A DNA stretch of 64,000 nt, taken from positions 62,001 to 126,000 of the forward strand of contig NZ_JACBJG010000013.1 in the NCBI RefSeq assembly GCF_015910535.1, read 5' to 3'. The stretch is from Saccharomonospora sp. NB11 (GTDB lineage Bacteria; Actinomycetota; Actinomycetes; Mycobacteriales; Pseudonocardiaceae). The position numbers and the translations under genes are program-made. The notes beneath the pieces are model-generated. The model ran no database searches and was not told the origin of the DNA. It worked only from the letters and a program-made list of their open reading frames with translations. Below are positions 51,010-60,638 of the stretch, piece after piece (positions within the stretch are counted from its first letter, which is position 1; every line of letters starts with the position of its first letter).

Positions 51010-52823
51010 GCGGTCTCGTCCTCCAGGTGCGGCTTCTGGGTCCAGAACGGACCGAGGGCCAGCGCGTCGACGTCGGTCTTGAGGAAGCAGCGGATGGCGT
51101 CCTCGGGAGTCGCCACGATCGGCTCGTCGTTGTCGTTGAACGACGTGTTGACCACCATAGGCACCCCGGTGATCTCCTCGAAGTGCTTGATGAGGCGGTA
51201 GTACAACGGGTTGTCGTTCTCGCTGACGGTCTGCACGCGGGCGGTGCCGTCGACGTGGGTGATGGCGGGAACCTTCTCGCGCTGGTGTTCGAGGACGTCG
51301 AAGACCAGCAGCATCACCGGGGACGGGTAGTCGCTGGCGAAGTACTCGCCCGCCCGTTCGGCGAGGCACGAGGGCGCGAACGGACGGAAGGCCTCGCGGT
51401 GCTTCACCTTCTCGTTCATCCGGGTCTTCGACTCCGGGTCCCGCGGGTCGGCCAGCAGCGAGCGGTTGCCCAGGGCACGCGGACCGCACTCCATGCGCCC
51501 CTGCACCCAGCCCACGATGAGCCCGTCGGCGAGCTTCTGCGCCGTGTGCTTGGCGATGTCGTCGATGCGCTGGTACTCCACACCGGCGTCCTGCAGGGCG
51601 AGCTCTATCTCGGCCTCGGTGAATTCGGGACCCGTGTAGGTGAACCCGGTGCGAGGGCGGGGCAGGTTGTGCTTGCCGACGCTCACCTCCAGCGCAGCAC
51701 CGAGGGCGCAGCCGTCGTCGGCGGCGGCGGGCTGGGCGAAGAACTCCTCGAACGGGGTCTCCAGCAGGATGCGCCCGTTCATGACGCTGTTGAGCGCCAC
51801 ACCGCCCGCCATCGCCAGGCGCTTGGAGCCGGTCTGGCGCTGCAGCCAGCGCGCCAGGTGCAGGCCCGCCTCCTCCAACGTCACCTGGAGCGCGTAGGCG
51901 ATGTCCTGGTAGTGCTGGGGGATCGGGTTCTCGGCCGTCACGCGGGTGCGGGGGCGGGCGGGCCCGAACGTGTCGGTGAACTTCTTCGAGAGCTGGTGCT
52001 TGCCGGTGGTGTGGTGACGGAACCAGCTCAGGTTCAGCTCGAACCCGCCGTCGGGGTCGAGGTGGACGAGGTCACGGAACGCCTCGACGTAGGTGTCCTT
52101 GCCGAACGGCGCGAGCCCCATGACCTTGCCCTCGTCGCGCGTCGGGTAGAAGCCGAGGTACCCGGTCACCGCCGCGTACATCGCACCGAGGGAGTGCGGG
52201 AACTTGATGCGCCGCAGGTCGTGGATGCGGTTGCCGCGACCGTGGGCGAGCAGGGTGCTGGTGCCGTCGCTGCCGATGCCGTCGAGGGTGAGCACGGCCG
52301 CCTCATCCCACGGGCAGATGTAGTAAGCGCTGCCCGCGTGCGACCGGTGGTGGTCGATGAGGTGCACCTTGAACTTCGTGGGGCCCGTGTAGCCGACGGC
52401 CTCCTTGACGTCCCGTTCGAGGGTGAAGGAGCGCTTCACGTGTGCGAGCACGGCACCGCCGACGTGGTAGTCGTCCACCCCCTTGCCGCCGCCAGTGCGG
52501 AAGGTGTCGAGCAGCCCGGCCGCCTTCCCGCCGTCGTCGCCGTTCTCGTTGCGGAAGACTTCCAGCGTCTTCGGGAAGTAGCGGGCGAACACCTTCGCCG
52601 CGTGGATCGGTTCGGCCCACCGGGTCCAGTAGTAGGCCACGTGGTCGACGTCGCCGAGGGTGATACCGGCCTGGCGCAGGCAGAACTCGATGGCCTTCGC
52701 GGGCAGGCGGCCGTCGTGCTTCAAGCGCGTGAACCGTTCCTCCTCGGCGAAGGCGATGATCTCGCCATCACGAACGAGGGCGGCGGCGGAATCGTGCACC
52801 CTGCTGATGCCGAGGACGTACAT
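51006..52823 (-). CDS. carbamoyltransferase (NodU/CmcH/TobZ family)
   Basis: A 605-residue O-carbamoyltransferase. The N-terminal YrdC-like/Kae1-like part has ISRVHDSAAALV, LIDHHRSHAGSAYY and LTLDGIGSDGTST; the C-terminal part has MAGGVALNS, MECGPRALGNRSLLADPR and VNTSFNDNDEPIV. It transfers a carbamoyl group from carbamoyl phosphate through an adenylate to a hydroxyl, usually of a sugar. ATG 52823 follows GGAG. It lies in one operon with a flippase, an ATP-grasp ligase and a glycosyltransferase, so a carbamoylated glycoconjugate is likely. Confidence 0.93.
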   Translation of the reverse strand: MYVLGISRVHDSAAALVRDGEIIAFAEEERFTRLKHDGRLPAKAIEFCLRQAGITLGDVDHVAYYWTRWAEPIHAAKVFARYFPKTLEVFRNENGDDGGKAAGLLDTFRTGGGKGVDDYHVGGAVLAHVKRSFTLERDVKEAVGYTGPTKFKVHLIDHHRSHAGSAYYICPWDEAAVLTLDGIGSDGTSTLLAHGRGNRIHDLRRIKFPHSLGAMYAAVTGYLGFYPTRDEGKVMGLAPFGKDTYVEAFRDLVHLDPDGGFELNLSWFRHHTTGKHQLSKKFTDTFGPARPRTRVTAENPIPQHYQDIAYALQVTLEEAGLHLARWLQRQTGSKRLAMAGGVALNSVMNGRILLETPFEEFFAQPAAADDGCALGAALEVSVGKHNLPRPRTGFTYTGPEFTEAEIELALQDAGVEYQRIDDIAKHTAQKLADGLIVGWVQGRMECGPRALGNRSLLADPRDPESKTRMNEKVKHREAFRPFAPSCLAERAGEYFASDYPSPVMLLVFDVLEHQREKVPAITHVDGTARVQTVSENDNPLYYRLIKHFEEITGVPMVVNTSFNDNDEPIVATPEDAIRCFLKTDVDALALGPFWTQKPHLEDETA

Positions 52824-52844
52824 GGGCAGCTCCAACTTGTCTCG

Positions 52845-54197
52845 CTACTGACTTCCGGGGATCGATCCCGACGACGTGGGATTCCGGCCGGACCGGCCGG
52901 GGTGGGAACGGGCAAGGGTGCGGTGGTGCTCGGACTCGGGGTGAGCACGGCGCAGCAGTCGACGCAGCGACGCCGCTTCGGCGGTCAGGCCGAGGACGAT
53001 GGCGCTGAACCCGCCGACCGCGCCCAGCGAGGGCACGAGCGCGAACGCGCTCACCACGGTGGCGACCAGCCGCAACGCGGCGGCCGTGGCGGTGAGGGAC
53101 AGCACCTGGCTGTCGGTGTTCTCGACGAGGTAGCCGCCGTAGATGAGGGCGATCGACATGGCGATCTCCACCACGACCAGCACGGCGAGTACCACGTAGC
53201 CGACGCCGCTCGGCGGCACCTCCGACCCGGCGAGCACCGTCTCTCGCGTGGCGGGCACGAGCAGGGCCGCCCCGAGGGCGAGTCCGAACGCGAGCCCCGC
53301 GAACTCGGTGGCGCGCAACAGCCGAGCCGCCCGCAGCCGACCGGTCGCGCCCTCCGTGCCGCGCAGGTTCATCGACGTCTCGGGCTGCTTGAGCTTCAAC
53401 TGGTACAGCGCGATCGAGCACAGCACCCCGGCGGCGAGCAGGGTGAGGTGGAAGGGACCGCTGTCCACGACGCGCCCGCTGATCGCGAACACGATGAACA
53501 GCGACGAGATGGTGATGGCGTCGAGCAGCTCGGTGATGCCGAGCAGCACCGTGCTCCTGGCGAACGCGTGGGTGAGCCGTCGGCGACTGGGCAGCGGCGC
53601 GCGCACCCACTCCCTCGGCAGCACCGCGAGCGTGCCGGCGATGACCACGGCGACACCATTCACGAGGACGAGCAGGTGCGTGGTGGGCGACAGGCCGACG
53701 ACCAGGGTCACCGTGGTGGTGGCCGCGACGATCGCGGCGACGATCGTGAACGCGGTCGCGTCGAGCGAGGGACGCCCGCGCAACCGGTGCAGGCCCGCGA
53801 CGGTCATCAGCATTCCCGTGCTCGCCGACCAGGTGCCCGCGAGCAAGTACAGCGTCACCAGCGACGAGCCGGGCAGCACCAGCAGCGCCGTCACCAGCGC
53901 GGCGACGAGCACCAACACCGGCACCGCCGCGATGCGCAGCGTCAGTCCCGCCACGGCGGCGGTGGTGAGCCGGGTCCTCGGCAGGATCTTCAGTGCCGCC
54001 TTCTCCGCGGCGGTCGGCAGGAACAGCAGCCAGGAGCACGTTCCCCAGGCGTTGGCGTAGTCGCCGTAGGTGGCCGTGCCCCATGCCGTCAGCAGAGCCA
54101 CGGCCATGGCCTGCGTCCCGATGCGGAAGACACCGCGACCCGCGAGCAGGCGCAGCATCATCAGCGGGCGCAGGGGCGTCGCCATGGAGTCGGTCAA
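52845..54197 (-). CDS. polysaccharide flippase-like membrane protein
   Basis: A 450-residue protein with about 12 hydrophobic segments, resembling the MOP-superfamily (Wzx-like) flippases in layout. Examples are LYLLAGTWSASTGMLMTVAG and FGLALGAALLVPATRETVLA. The start is probably TTG 54197, coupled to the ATP-grasp stop (TTGA); ATG 54185 is possible and neither has a clear ribosome site. It ends in a basic hydrophilic tail. Its role would be to move a lipid-linked product across the membrane, inferred from context. Confidence 0.65.
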   Translation of the reverse strand: MTDSMATPLRPLMMLRLLAGRGVFRIGTQAMAVALLTAWGTATYGDYANAWGTCSWLLFLPTAAEKAALKILPRTRLTTAAVAGLTLRIAAVPVLVLVAALVTALLVLPGSSLVTLYLLAGTWSASTGMLMTVAGLHRLRGRPSLDATAFTIVAAIVAATTTVTLVVGLSPTTHLLVLVNGVAVVIAGTLAVLPREWVRAPLPSRRRLTHAFARSTVLLGITELLDAITISSLFIVFAISGRVVDSGPFHLTLLAAGVLCSIALYQLKLKQPETSMNLRGTEGATGRLRAARLLRATEFAGLAFGLALGAALLVPATRETVLAGSEVPPSGVGYVVLAVLVVVEIAMSIALIYGGYLVENTDSQVLSLTATAAALRLVATVVSAFALVPSLGAVGGFSAIVLGLTAEAASLRRLLRRAHPESEHHRTLARSHPGRSGRNPTSSGSIPGSQ

Positions 54198-55435
54198 GGC
54201 TGGGGTACCGCCAAGTCGGCCGTCTCCTGGCTGGGGTTCGCGGCGTCGAGTCGGAACTTGAGCGTCCCGCGCACGGCGTTCTCGACGGCCCGCAGCGCTG
54301 TCCTCGACTCCGCCGAGATGACGACGTAGCCGAGCTTGTACCCCGCCTGTTCGTACGGGCGCACGAGGGAACCCGGGGTGACGAACAGGTGCAGGTCCTT
54401 CACCTCGGGCATGGCCTTGACCTCGGCGAGACCCTCGATCTCGGCGAGCACCCCGGCGCGGTCGGAGGCCAGGATGTGCACGAGAGCGGGCGTGCCGGGC
54501 GTGGGGTCCACGACGGGCGCGTCACCGACGGCGAGCGACATGGTGGCGGCCATGAGGTCCACGCCGTGGCAGTGCTCCACGACCTCGGCGATGCCGTTGC
54601 CGCCCATGCGCGCGCCGACCTCGATGAGGTACAGCTCGTCGTCGCGTTGCAGCACGGCGTCGAAGGTGAGCGGGCCGTTGCGGTAGTCCAGTTCCGCGGC
54701 GACCGCGGCGAGCATGCCGGGCAACGCCTCGGCGGTCGCGGCGGGCAGCTCGACCGGCATCTCGTGCGCCGTCGTGACGAACAGCGGTGGCGGTGTGATG
54801 GTGCGGGCTGTGACCGCGTGGAAGGCGATCTCGCCGTCGACGACGAGCGCCTCGATCGTCAGGTGTTTGCCGTCGAGGTGTTCCTCCACGACGACGCGTC
54901 CGCAGGACGAGAACTCCAGCGACTCCGCGACGGCCGACGCCAGCTTGCCCGGGTTGGCGCACGACACGACGCCCCGGCTGCCGGAGGAGTCCACCGGCTT
55001 CACCAGCGCGGGGAACCGCATGTCCCGGGCAGCGTCCAGCAGCTCCGCCAGTGACGAGCCGGTGGCGCTGGCGTAGGTCGGCACACCCGCTCGTGCGCAC
55101 GCCTCGCGGAACACCGGCTTGTCCACCGACGCGGCGACGGCCTTCTCCGGCAGCGGGGACGGCAGGTTCCATCGGCGCTCCAGCCAGGCTTGGGTGGGCA
55201 GCCCGACGTCGCTGGCCGGGCAGATGACGCCCGCGATGTCGGTGCGGTCGCCGAGGGCGGCGTCGATCCGTTCGGGGGCCCGCACCGATAGCTGCAGGTA
55301 CTCGTCGGCCACCGCCGCGCCGGGCGCGTTGGGTCTGACGTCGACGCAGATGGTGTGGTAGCCCAGTTCGCGTGCGCGGAGGTAGACGCCGACGGAACCG
55401 TCGGCGCCGCCGAGCACGACGAGTGTTCGTCTCAT
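54194..55435 (-). CDS. ATP-grasp carboxylate-amine ligase
   Basis: A 413-residue ATP-grasp protein. The N-terminal preATP part begins LVVLGGADGSVGVYLRAREL; the grasp domain has ALVKPVDSSGSRGVV, VVVEEHLDGKHLTIEALV and EVGARMGGNGIAEVV with the metal-binding acidic and Asn residues. Such enzymes join an acyl phosphate to an amine, often an amino acid. Its stop is coupled to the flippase and its start (ATG 55435) to the glycosyltransferase stop. Substrates unknown. Confidence 0.88.
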   Translation of the reverse strand: MRRTLVVLGGADGSVGVYLRARELGYHTICVDVRPNAPGAAVADEYLQLSVRAPERIDAALGDRTDIAGVICPASDVGLPTQAWLERRWNLPSPLPEKAVAASVDKPVFREACARAGVPTYASATGSSLAELLDAARDMRFPALVKPVDSSGSRGVVSCANPGKLASAVAESLEFSSCGRVVVEEHLDGKHLTIEALVVDGEIAFHAVTARTITPPPLFVTTAHEMPVELPAATAEALPGMLAAVAAELDYRNGPLTFDAVLQRDDELYLIEVGARMGGNGIAEVVEHCHGVDLMAATMSLAVGDAPVVDPTPGTPALVHILASDRAGVLAEIEGLAEVKAMPEVKDLHLFVTPGSLVRPYEQAGYKLGYVVISAESRTALRAVENAVRGTLKFRLDAANPSQETADLAVPQP

Positions 55436-56460
55436 GTGGATTCCAAGCTCGGGGTCGGGTTGAAGAGGCGGTCGGCGGCGGAGACGGGGATGCTCGCCTC
55501 CCGGACGTAGAACTGCCGGGGCCGTGGTTGTCCTGCGCCGACGACGACGAGCGACCGCACGGCGAGAGCCGACGCCGCGAGCGACACGGTGAGCAGCAGC
55601 AGGACGGCGGTGTCCAGCGCTTCACCGCTGAGCAGTCCGGTGGCGCCCGCGAGTGCGGTCATCAGCCCGGCGCCACCCGCCACGACGCACGACACCGAGG
55701 CCGCGGTGCTCAACCGTCGGCTGAAGCCGACGAACAGCTCGATGGCGTGGGACGACAGAAAGCTCATGCCCACTTTGGACTTGCCGCGGGCTCGGGCGCG
55801 GTGGGCGACCGGCACGGTGGTGTAGCGGCTCGTCAGCCGGGGGACGGTCGCGAGGAAGTACGGCGTGCCCAGTTCGAGGTCGACGATGCGCCTGGCCAGC
55901 TCGGTGCGCACGAGCCGGAACGCCGTCGCGCCCTGCGGCAGTTCGATGCGCAGCAGCTTGCGGCCGATGAAGTGGAACGCGGCGGTGCCCCAGCGTCGCA
56001 GGACGGGGTCCTGACGGTTGGTCCGCACGCCGAACACCGCGTCGTACCCGGCCTTGGCCGCGGCGATGAGCTTGTGTGCCTCGGCGGCGGGGAACTGTTG
56101 GTCGGCGTCGACGTGGAGGAGCCAGGGTTTGCTGGCGTAGCGGTATCCGGCCGAGAACGCCGCTTCGAACCCGAAGTTCCTGGTGAACGACACGTACTGG
56201 ACGCGGCTGTCGGATTCGGCGAGTCGTCGGATGACGTCGAGGCTGCCGTCGGTGCTCCCGTCATCGACGTAGAGCAGTTCGAGATCGAGATCGCCGAGTT
56301 CGGAGACGATCTCGGCGTACGAGTGTTCGAGGTTGTCCACCTCGTTGTAGCAGGGAATGACGACGGTGAGGCCGGTGATATCGGGGTAGTCGGTGTCGGA
56401 CGAGTGCGCCGTTCGCAGCGCATGGGAGTAGCCGAGAGTGTTCGTAGAGCGACGAAGCAC
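55432..56460 (-). CDS. family 2 glycosyltransferase (DPM/GtrB type)
   Basis: About 342 residues. The catalytic domain has LTVVIPCYNEVDNL, LLYVDDGSTDGS (DxD region), HVDADQQFP and QGATAFRLVR; two C-terminal hydrophobic helices follow, as in polyprenyl-phosphate sugar synthases such as GtrB or ArnC. GTG 56460 has GGAG six bases upstream and is preferred; GTG 56472 is in frame but has a weaker site. It is first in the minus-strand operon and divergent from the acyltransferase operon. Confidence 0.88.
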   Translation of the reverse strand: MLRRSTNTLGYSHALRTAHSSDTDYPDITGLTVVIPCYNEVDNLEHSYAEIVSELGDLDLELLYVDDGSTDGSLDVIRRLAESDSRVQYVSFTRNFGFEAAFSAGYRYASKPWLLHVDADQQFPAAEAHKLIAAAKAGYDAVFGVRTNRQDPVLRRWGTAAFHFIGRKLLRIELPQGATAFRLVRTELARRIVDLELGTPYFLATVPRLTSRYTTVPVAHRARARGKSKVGMSFLSSHAIELFVGFSRRLSTAASVSCVVAGGAGLMTALAGATGLLSGEALDTAVLLLLTVSLAASALAVRSLVVVGAGQPRPRQFYVREASIPVSAADRLFNPTPSLEST

Positions 56461-56657
56461 GAGGGACTCCACCTGGTTTGTGCGGTGCGAGGGTGAGCGC
56501 CGCAGGCGTTGCCGAGGATGGCTGTTTATAGGCTCTGCCCCCCGGCCGCTGCCTAGGGATTCGGGGGAAGTTGCGCCGTTCAGCCCACGACCGTTCTTTG
56601 CTCAGATGAGCTGTTCGGCGCATTTCCGTCGTCGGAACCGAAAATCCGACCAATGCG

Positions 56658-57461
56658 GTGGCACACTCCGTCGCCATGTTGACTCGCAGTGCCGCAGTGC
56701 TGTGGCGCCGGGCGTACCGCCGGGTCGTGCGGTCGGCCTTCGACACCGTGCCGTTCTACCGCGAACGTTGGGCTCTCGACGGCCGCACCGAGCCCACCCT
56801 CGTACCGGGACGGACCGGGTCAGTCGACGGTGCCACGGAGCCGGAGGTGCTGCGACGCACGGTCGTCGACCTGGTGCCGTTGAGCGGCGGTTCGACTCGG
56901 CTGGACCCGACCCGGGGCCTGGGACACGTGCTGCCCCGCGCACGCGACCTGCGGACGGGCGCGTTGGTCGTGGTCGTCGACGACGCCGCGTCCGCACCGC
57001 CTTCCGACCTGCCCCGCGGGGTGCGCGGCTGCGTGGTGAACCCGGATCTCCTCGGCGACGCCGACTCCGCCGTGTCGGTGGAGGTGACCAACGCTCTGCA
57101 CCGGGGCTCGCAGGTGGTCGCCGTCGGCGGTGACAAGGAGCTGGCGCGGTTGGCCTCGGCCCTGCCGGAGTCGCTGGCGCGCAGGCTCGATCGCCTTCCC
57201 CGCCGCACACTGTCCGAACTGGACACCGGTCCCTACGGGGTGTTGCACGACCCGCTGCTGGGCTACCTCGGAGCCCTCGGCGAGTGCGGTCGATGGCACC
57301 TCGACTTCCGCCACGTCTACGCCCGGCGCACGAAGGGCGGGTTGGCCGTCACGCTGCTGACCCAGCGTTCGCCCGTGCTGGTGGACGTACTCGTGGCCGG
57401 TGGCGTGCATGCGGCCGTGGAGACCTGCCCCCGGCACGGAACCCCGGTTGTGTCGCTGTGA
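56658..57461 (+). CDS. degenerate PaaK/CapK-like protein
   Basis: A 267-residue protein without a clear full domain. The start (VVRSAFDTVPFYRERWAL) matches the opening of PaaK/CapK adenylate-forming enzymes, and the end (LGECGRWHLDFRHVYARRTK then GLAVTLLTQRSPVL) resembles their late region, but the ATP-binding core is absent. It may be a reduced, non-catalytic relic or partner. Start GTG 56658 or ATG 56676. It is first in a five-gene operon, overlapping the first acyltransferase gene by 4 bases. Confidence 0.6.
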   Translation: MAHSVAMLTRSAAVLWRRAYRRVVRSAFDTVPFYRERWALDGRTEPTLVPGRTGSVDGATEPEVLRRTVVDLVPLSGGSTRLDPTRGLGHVLPRARDLRTGALVVVVDDAASAPPSDLPRGVRGCVVNPDLLGDADSAVSVEVTNALHRGSQVVAVGGDKELARLASALPESLARRLDRLPRRTLSELDTGPYGVLHDPLLGYLGALGECGRWHLDFRHVYARRTKGGLAVTLLTQRSPVLVDVLVAGGVHAAVETCPRHGTPVVSL

Positions 57462-58510
57462 CCTTCTCGGTCGAGATCGCCGATCCACGAAGTGAGCCGG
57501 AGCCCCACGGCTGGACGGAGTTCCGGCTCCGCCGCGGCCTGCCCGCCGTGTGGGACTACGCGCTGCTGACGTTGGAGGCATGGCCGGCCCGCAACCCGCC
57601 GTTGCTGCTCGTGGTGCGACACGGTTCGCGCATCGTCGCCGGCGTGTCGGTGTTGGTCTGTCGTCCCCCGCTGCGTCCCCGGTTCGCGCCCCCACCGGGA
57701 TCTCGTTCGCTGCTGCCGCAGTGGGTGGAGGTGTCCCAGCCGTGGTTGTCGGGCTTTCCCGGAGTGGTCTTCGCCGACGAGCTGGACGACGACGCACGCG
57801 CGGCAGCGGTCCGGACCGTCGAACGGGCGCTGGTCCGCCGAGTCGGCCCGTTGCTGGCCGGGGTGCTCTACCGTGCCGTCGACGAACGCACCGCCGGTGT
57901 CCTGCGGGGGCGAGCCAGGCTGGTGCGGCAGGTGGACACGGTCTCGGTTCTGCCCGTCGACTTCCGCGACGCCGACGAGTGGATGAGCTCCCTGTCGAAG
58001 GCGCGGCGCAAGAGTCTGCGGCGGGCCCTGCGCAACGTCGACGAGCACGTCGAGGCCGGTCGACTGCGGGTGACGGTGGGCCCGGCCCGCGACGACGTGT
58101 GCGGTCACGAGGTCGCGACCCTCGTCGAGCGACACCGCACCGAGCGGGGCGTGTCGGTGCTCGACAGCCGCAGCGCGCTGCCCGGCTCCTACTTCCACGA
58201 CTTCGTCCGCCGCACCGACGTGCACACGTTGACCTACCACGACAGTGAGGGCAGATTGTTGGCGCTCAACACCTGGCTGGAGCATCCGCACGGACTCGTC
58301 AAGCAACACTGGGCGGCCCGGTCACCGGCGGACGGTGGTCTGCGGGACCTGCTCTTCGACAGCTACCTCCGCGCCGTGCGACACGTGATCGCGCGAGGCA
58401 TTCCGGAGGTGTCGGCGGGCCGCAGTCCCCACGAGGTGAAGCGCTCCCTCGGATTCGTCCCGCGGCCCGTCTACGGGGTCGCGGTGCCGCGGCCGGTGCT
58501 GGGCAGGTGA
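57458..58510 (+). CDS. FemX/GNAT-like acyltransferase, paralogue 1
   Basis: A 350-residue protein of the BioF2/FemX-like (Acetyltransf_6) GNAT superfamily. It opens with the shared element IADPRSEPEPHGWTEFR, has WDYALLTLEAW, the basic SLSKARRKSLRRALR and the late SAGRSPHEVKRSLGFVPRPV, ending in VAVPRPVLGR. FemX-like enzymes add amino acids from tRNA or acyl donors to cell-wall precursors; donor and acceptor here are unknown. The start is GTG 57458, overlapping the preceding stop. Confidence 0.75.
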   Translation: MTFSVEIADPRSEPEPHGWTEFRLRRGLPAVWDYALLTLEAWPARNPPLLLVVRHGSRIVAGVSVLVCRPPLRPRFAPPPGSRSLLPQWVEVSQPWLSGFPGVVFADELDDDARAAAVRTVERALVRRVGPLLAGVLYRAVDERTAGVLRGRARLVRQVDTVSVLPVDFRDADEWMSSLSKARRKSLRRALRNVDEHVEAGRLRVTVGPARDDVCGHEVATLVERHRTERGVSVLDSRSALPGSYFHDFVRRTDVHTLTYHDSEGRLLALNTWLEHPHGLVKQHWAARSPADGGLRDLLFDSYLRAVRHVIARGIPEVSAGRSPHEVKRSLGFVPRPVYGVAVPRPVLGR

Positions 58511-59637
58511 ACGTGATGAAACCGGTGACGTCGCTGTTGGCGCGGTCTCGGACCACGCCGCCGCCCTCCGGGGTCGAGGTGCGCATCGTCGATCCGCGCA
58601 CCGATCCCGAACCCACCGGGTGGAGCAGATTCCGCAAGACGACCGCGTGGCAGCCGATGTGGGACTACGAGCAGCTTCGCCTGGAGTCGTGGCTGTCCCG
58701 CAATCCCACCGTCCTCGGTGTGGTGAGCAAGGCGGGCAGCGTGCTCGGCGCCTGTCTGGCGATGGTGTGCACTCCGTGGCGGGGCAGCGAGTTCGGTCCG
58801 CCACGACGCCGTGGCCTCTCGCCGGGCTGGGCGGAGGTCTACCTCCCGTGGTTCTCCGGCCACTCGGCGGCCGTGTTCGTCGAGCGGGTCGACGACGCGC
58901 AGCGTCGGGAGCTGCTGCGGTCGTTCGAACGGGCACTCGCCGCGCACGTCGGGATCGGCCTGCTCGGGGTCGTGTACCGGGCGATGCCGGTCGAGGTCGC
59001 CGACGCCGCCGCCGGGCCGGGCCGGGCGGTGCGGGAGATCGACCCGACGACCGTGCTGGTGAACCGCTGGGAATCGGTCGACGACTGGCTCACCTCGCTG
59101 CGACCCCCGATGCGGGCGCTGGTCGCGGAGGCCGCCGAGACCGCGTCGACGCTCGACGTCATGGTGGGCGCGGGCCGTACCGACCTCGACGCCGCCGAAC
59201 TCGCGGGCCTGCTCAACCGCCATCGCGCCCGCCAGGACGCCAAGGCGTGGGAGTCGGGGCAGCGGGCGCGCATCGCCGGACTGCACCTCGACACCCGCAG
59301 CCCCATCCCCACGGCGTACCTGGACGCCTTCGTCCGCAAGCCGAACGTCGTGACGCGGACCTACCGCGACGGCACGGGCAGGCTCGTCGCCTTCTCCCTG
59401 CTGTTGGACGACAAGCGTGGGGTCGCGCTGCCGTACTACGCGGCACTGCCCGTGGCCGACGGCGGACGGCCCCGCCTGTACGCCGACGTCTACGCCCAGT
59501 GCGTGCGGCATCTCGTCGAACACCAGCGGCCGGAACTGACGGCCGGGCGGACACTGCTCGACCTCAAGACCGGGTTCGGCTTCACCACGCGAACGCTCAC
59601 GTCGATCGCCGTCCCGAGGCCGGTGATGGGCCGGTGA
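58507..59637 (+). CDS. FemX/GNAT-like acyltransferase, paralogue 2
   Basis: A 376-residue paralogue of its neighbours. After a 20-residue extension it has VRIVDPRTDPEPTGWSRFR, WDYEQLRLESW and TAGRTLLDLKTGFGF, ending SIAVPRPVMGR. The basic SxxKxRRxLRR segment of copies 1, 3 and 4 is replaced by SLRPPMRALVAEA, so this copy may have lost or changed its acceptor or donor site. GTG 58507 overlaps the previous stop (GTGA). Confidence 0.72.
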   Translation: MNVMKPVTSLLARSRTTPPPSGVEVRIVDPRTDPEPTGWSRFRKTTAWQPMWDYEQLRLESWLSRNPTVLGVVSKAGSVLGACLAMVCTPWRGSEFGPPRRRGLSPGWAEVYLPWFSGHSAAVFVERVDDAQRRELLRSFERALAAHVGIGLLGVVYRAMPVEVADAAAGPGRAVREIDPTTVLVNRWESVDDWLTSLRPPMRALVAEAAETASTLDVMVGAGRTDLDAAELAGLLNRHRARQDAKAWESGQRARIAGLHLDTRSPIPTAYLDAFVRKPNVVTRTYRDGTGRLVAFSLLLDDKRGVALPYYAALPVADGGRPRLYADVYAQCVRHLVEHQRPELTAGRTLLDLKTGFGFTTRTLTSIAVPRPVMGR

Positions 59638-60638
59638 GTCGCTCGGGCATCGAAATCCTCGACCCACGTCGTGATCCGGAGCCCGCCGAGTGGTCGGCGT
59701 TCCGGCTCGCCGCGGGAGGACATCCACCCTGGGACTACGGGCTGCTGGGCCGCGAGTCGCAGCACGCGCCGTTCCCGACGATGCTCGCGGTGGCGACCGT
59801 CGGCGGCAGGCTCGCCGGGGTGATGGCGGCCTCCGTCGTGCGCCTGCCGCTGGGCGCGCGGCTGCTGGAGGTGCACAACCCCTGGTTGTCCGGTGTGCCC
59901 GGCTGGTTGTTCGCCGACGACGTCGACCGGCCGATCCGGCAGCGGTTGCTGCGCCGGATGGAGCGCGCGCTGTGCCGGTTCGCCGGTCCGTTGTGTGCCG
60001 GACTGCTCTACCGATACCTCTCCGGCGAGGACCTGCCGCTGGTGTCGGGCTTCGGTCGACTGACGCGGGAGAGCGTCGGTGTCGCGGTGCTCGACAACAC
60101 CTTCTCCACCGTGGACGACTGGAACTCGTCGCTGGCCCGCAGCCGTCGGCACAGCGTGCGCGGTCAGCGGCGCAAGGTGGAGCGTGACCCCGACCTGGTC
60201 GTGCGGTTCGGCCCGGCGCGTGACGATCTCGACGGCTCCGAGCTCGCCGACCTGGTGAACCGGCACCGTGCTCGGCTCGGCAAGCCCCGCTTCGACAGCC
60301 GAGGTCCCGTGTCGGGCGACTACCTGCACGAACTGGTGCGTCGGGACGACGTGCTGACGCTCACCTACCACGACTGCCGAGGCAGACTGCTCGCGTTCGC
60401 CGACCTGCTCGACCACCCGGAGCTGCCCGTGTACCAACACTGGGCGGGGCTGCACCGCGACGAGGGTGGCCGGGCGCACCTCTACTTCGACTCCTACGCG
60501 CGGCTGATCGGCCATGTGGTCGGCACTCACCGCAAGCGATTCTCGGCGGGCAGGGGAATGCTGGAGTTGAAGAGTTCGCTGGGCTTCACACCGCAACGTC
60601 GGTGGATCGCCGCCGTCCCGAGGCCGGTGGCCGGATGA
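59634..60638 (+). CDS. FemX/GNAT-like acyltransferase, paralogue 3
   Basis: A 334-residue paralogue. It has IEILDPRRDPEPAEWSAFR, WDYGLLGRES, the basic SSLARSRRHSVRGQRRKV, VNRHRARLGKPRFDSRG and SAGRGMLELKSSLGF, ending AAVPRPVAG. GTG 59634 overlaps the previous stop and its own stop overlaps the ATG of copy 4 (ATGA). All four copies share the ADP/DPR-x-PEP-W-FR start and the SAGR-K-GF end, showing tandem duplication. Confidence 0.74.
   Translation: MSRSGIEILDPRRDPEPAEWSAFRLAAGGHPPWDYGLLGRESQHAPFPTMLAVATVGGRLAGVMAASVVRLPLGARLLEVHNPWLSGVPGWLFADDVDRPIRQRLLRRMERALCRFAGPLCAGLLYRYLSGEDLPLVSGFGRLTRESVGVAVLDNTFSTVDDWNSSLARSRRHSVRGQRRKVERDPDLVVRFGPARDDLDGSELADLVNRHRARLGKPRFDSRGPVSGDYLHELVRRDDVLTLTYHDCRGRLLAFADLLDHPELPVYQHWAGLHRDEGGRAHLYFDSYARLIGHVVGTHRKRFSAGRGMLELKSSLGFTPQRRWIAAVPRPVAG

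Noticed and set aside
47229-54329. Plus-strand frames of 711 and 1111 codons opposite cvnA and the carbamoyltransferase/flippase genes
   Set aside because: Low-complexity Arg/Gly/Val/Gln translations; the minus-strand genes are clear.
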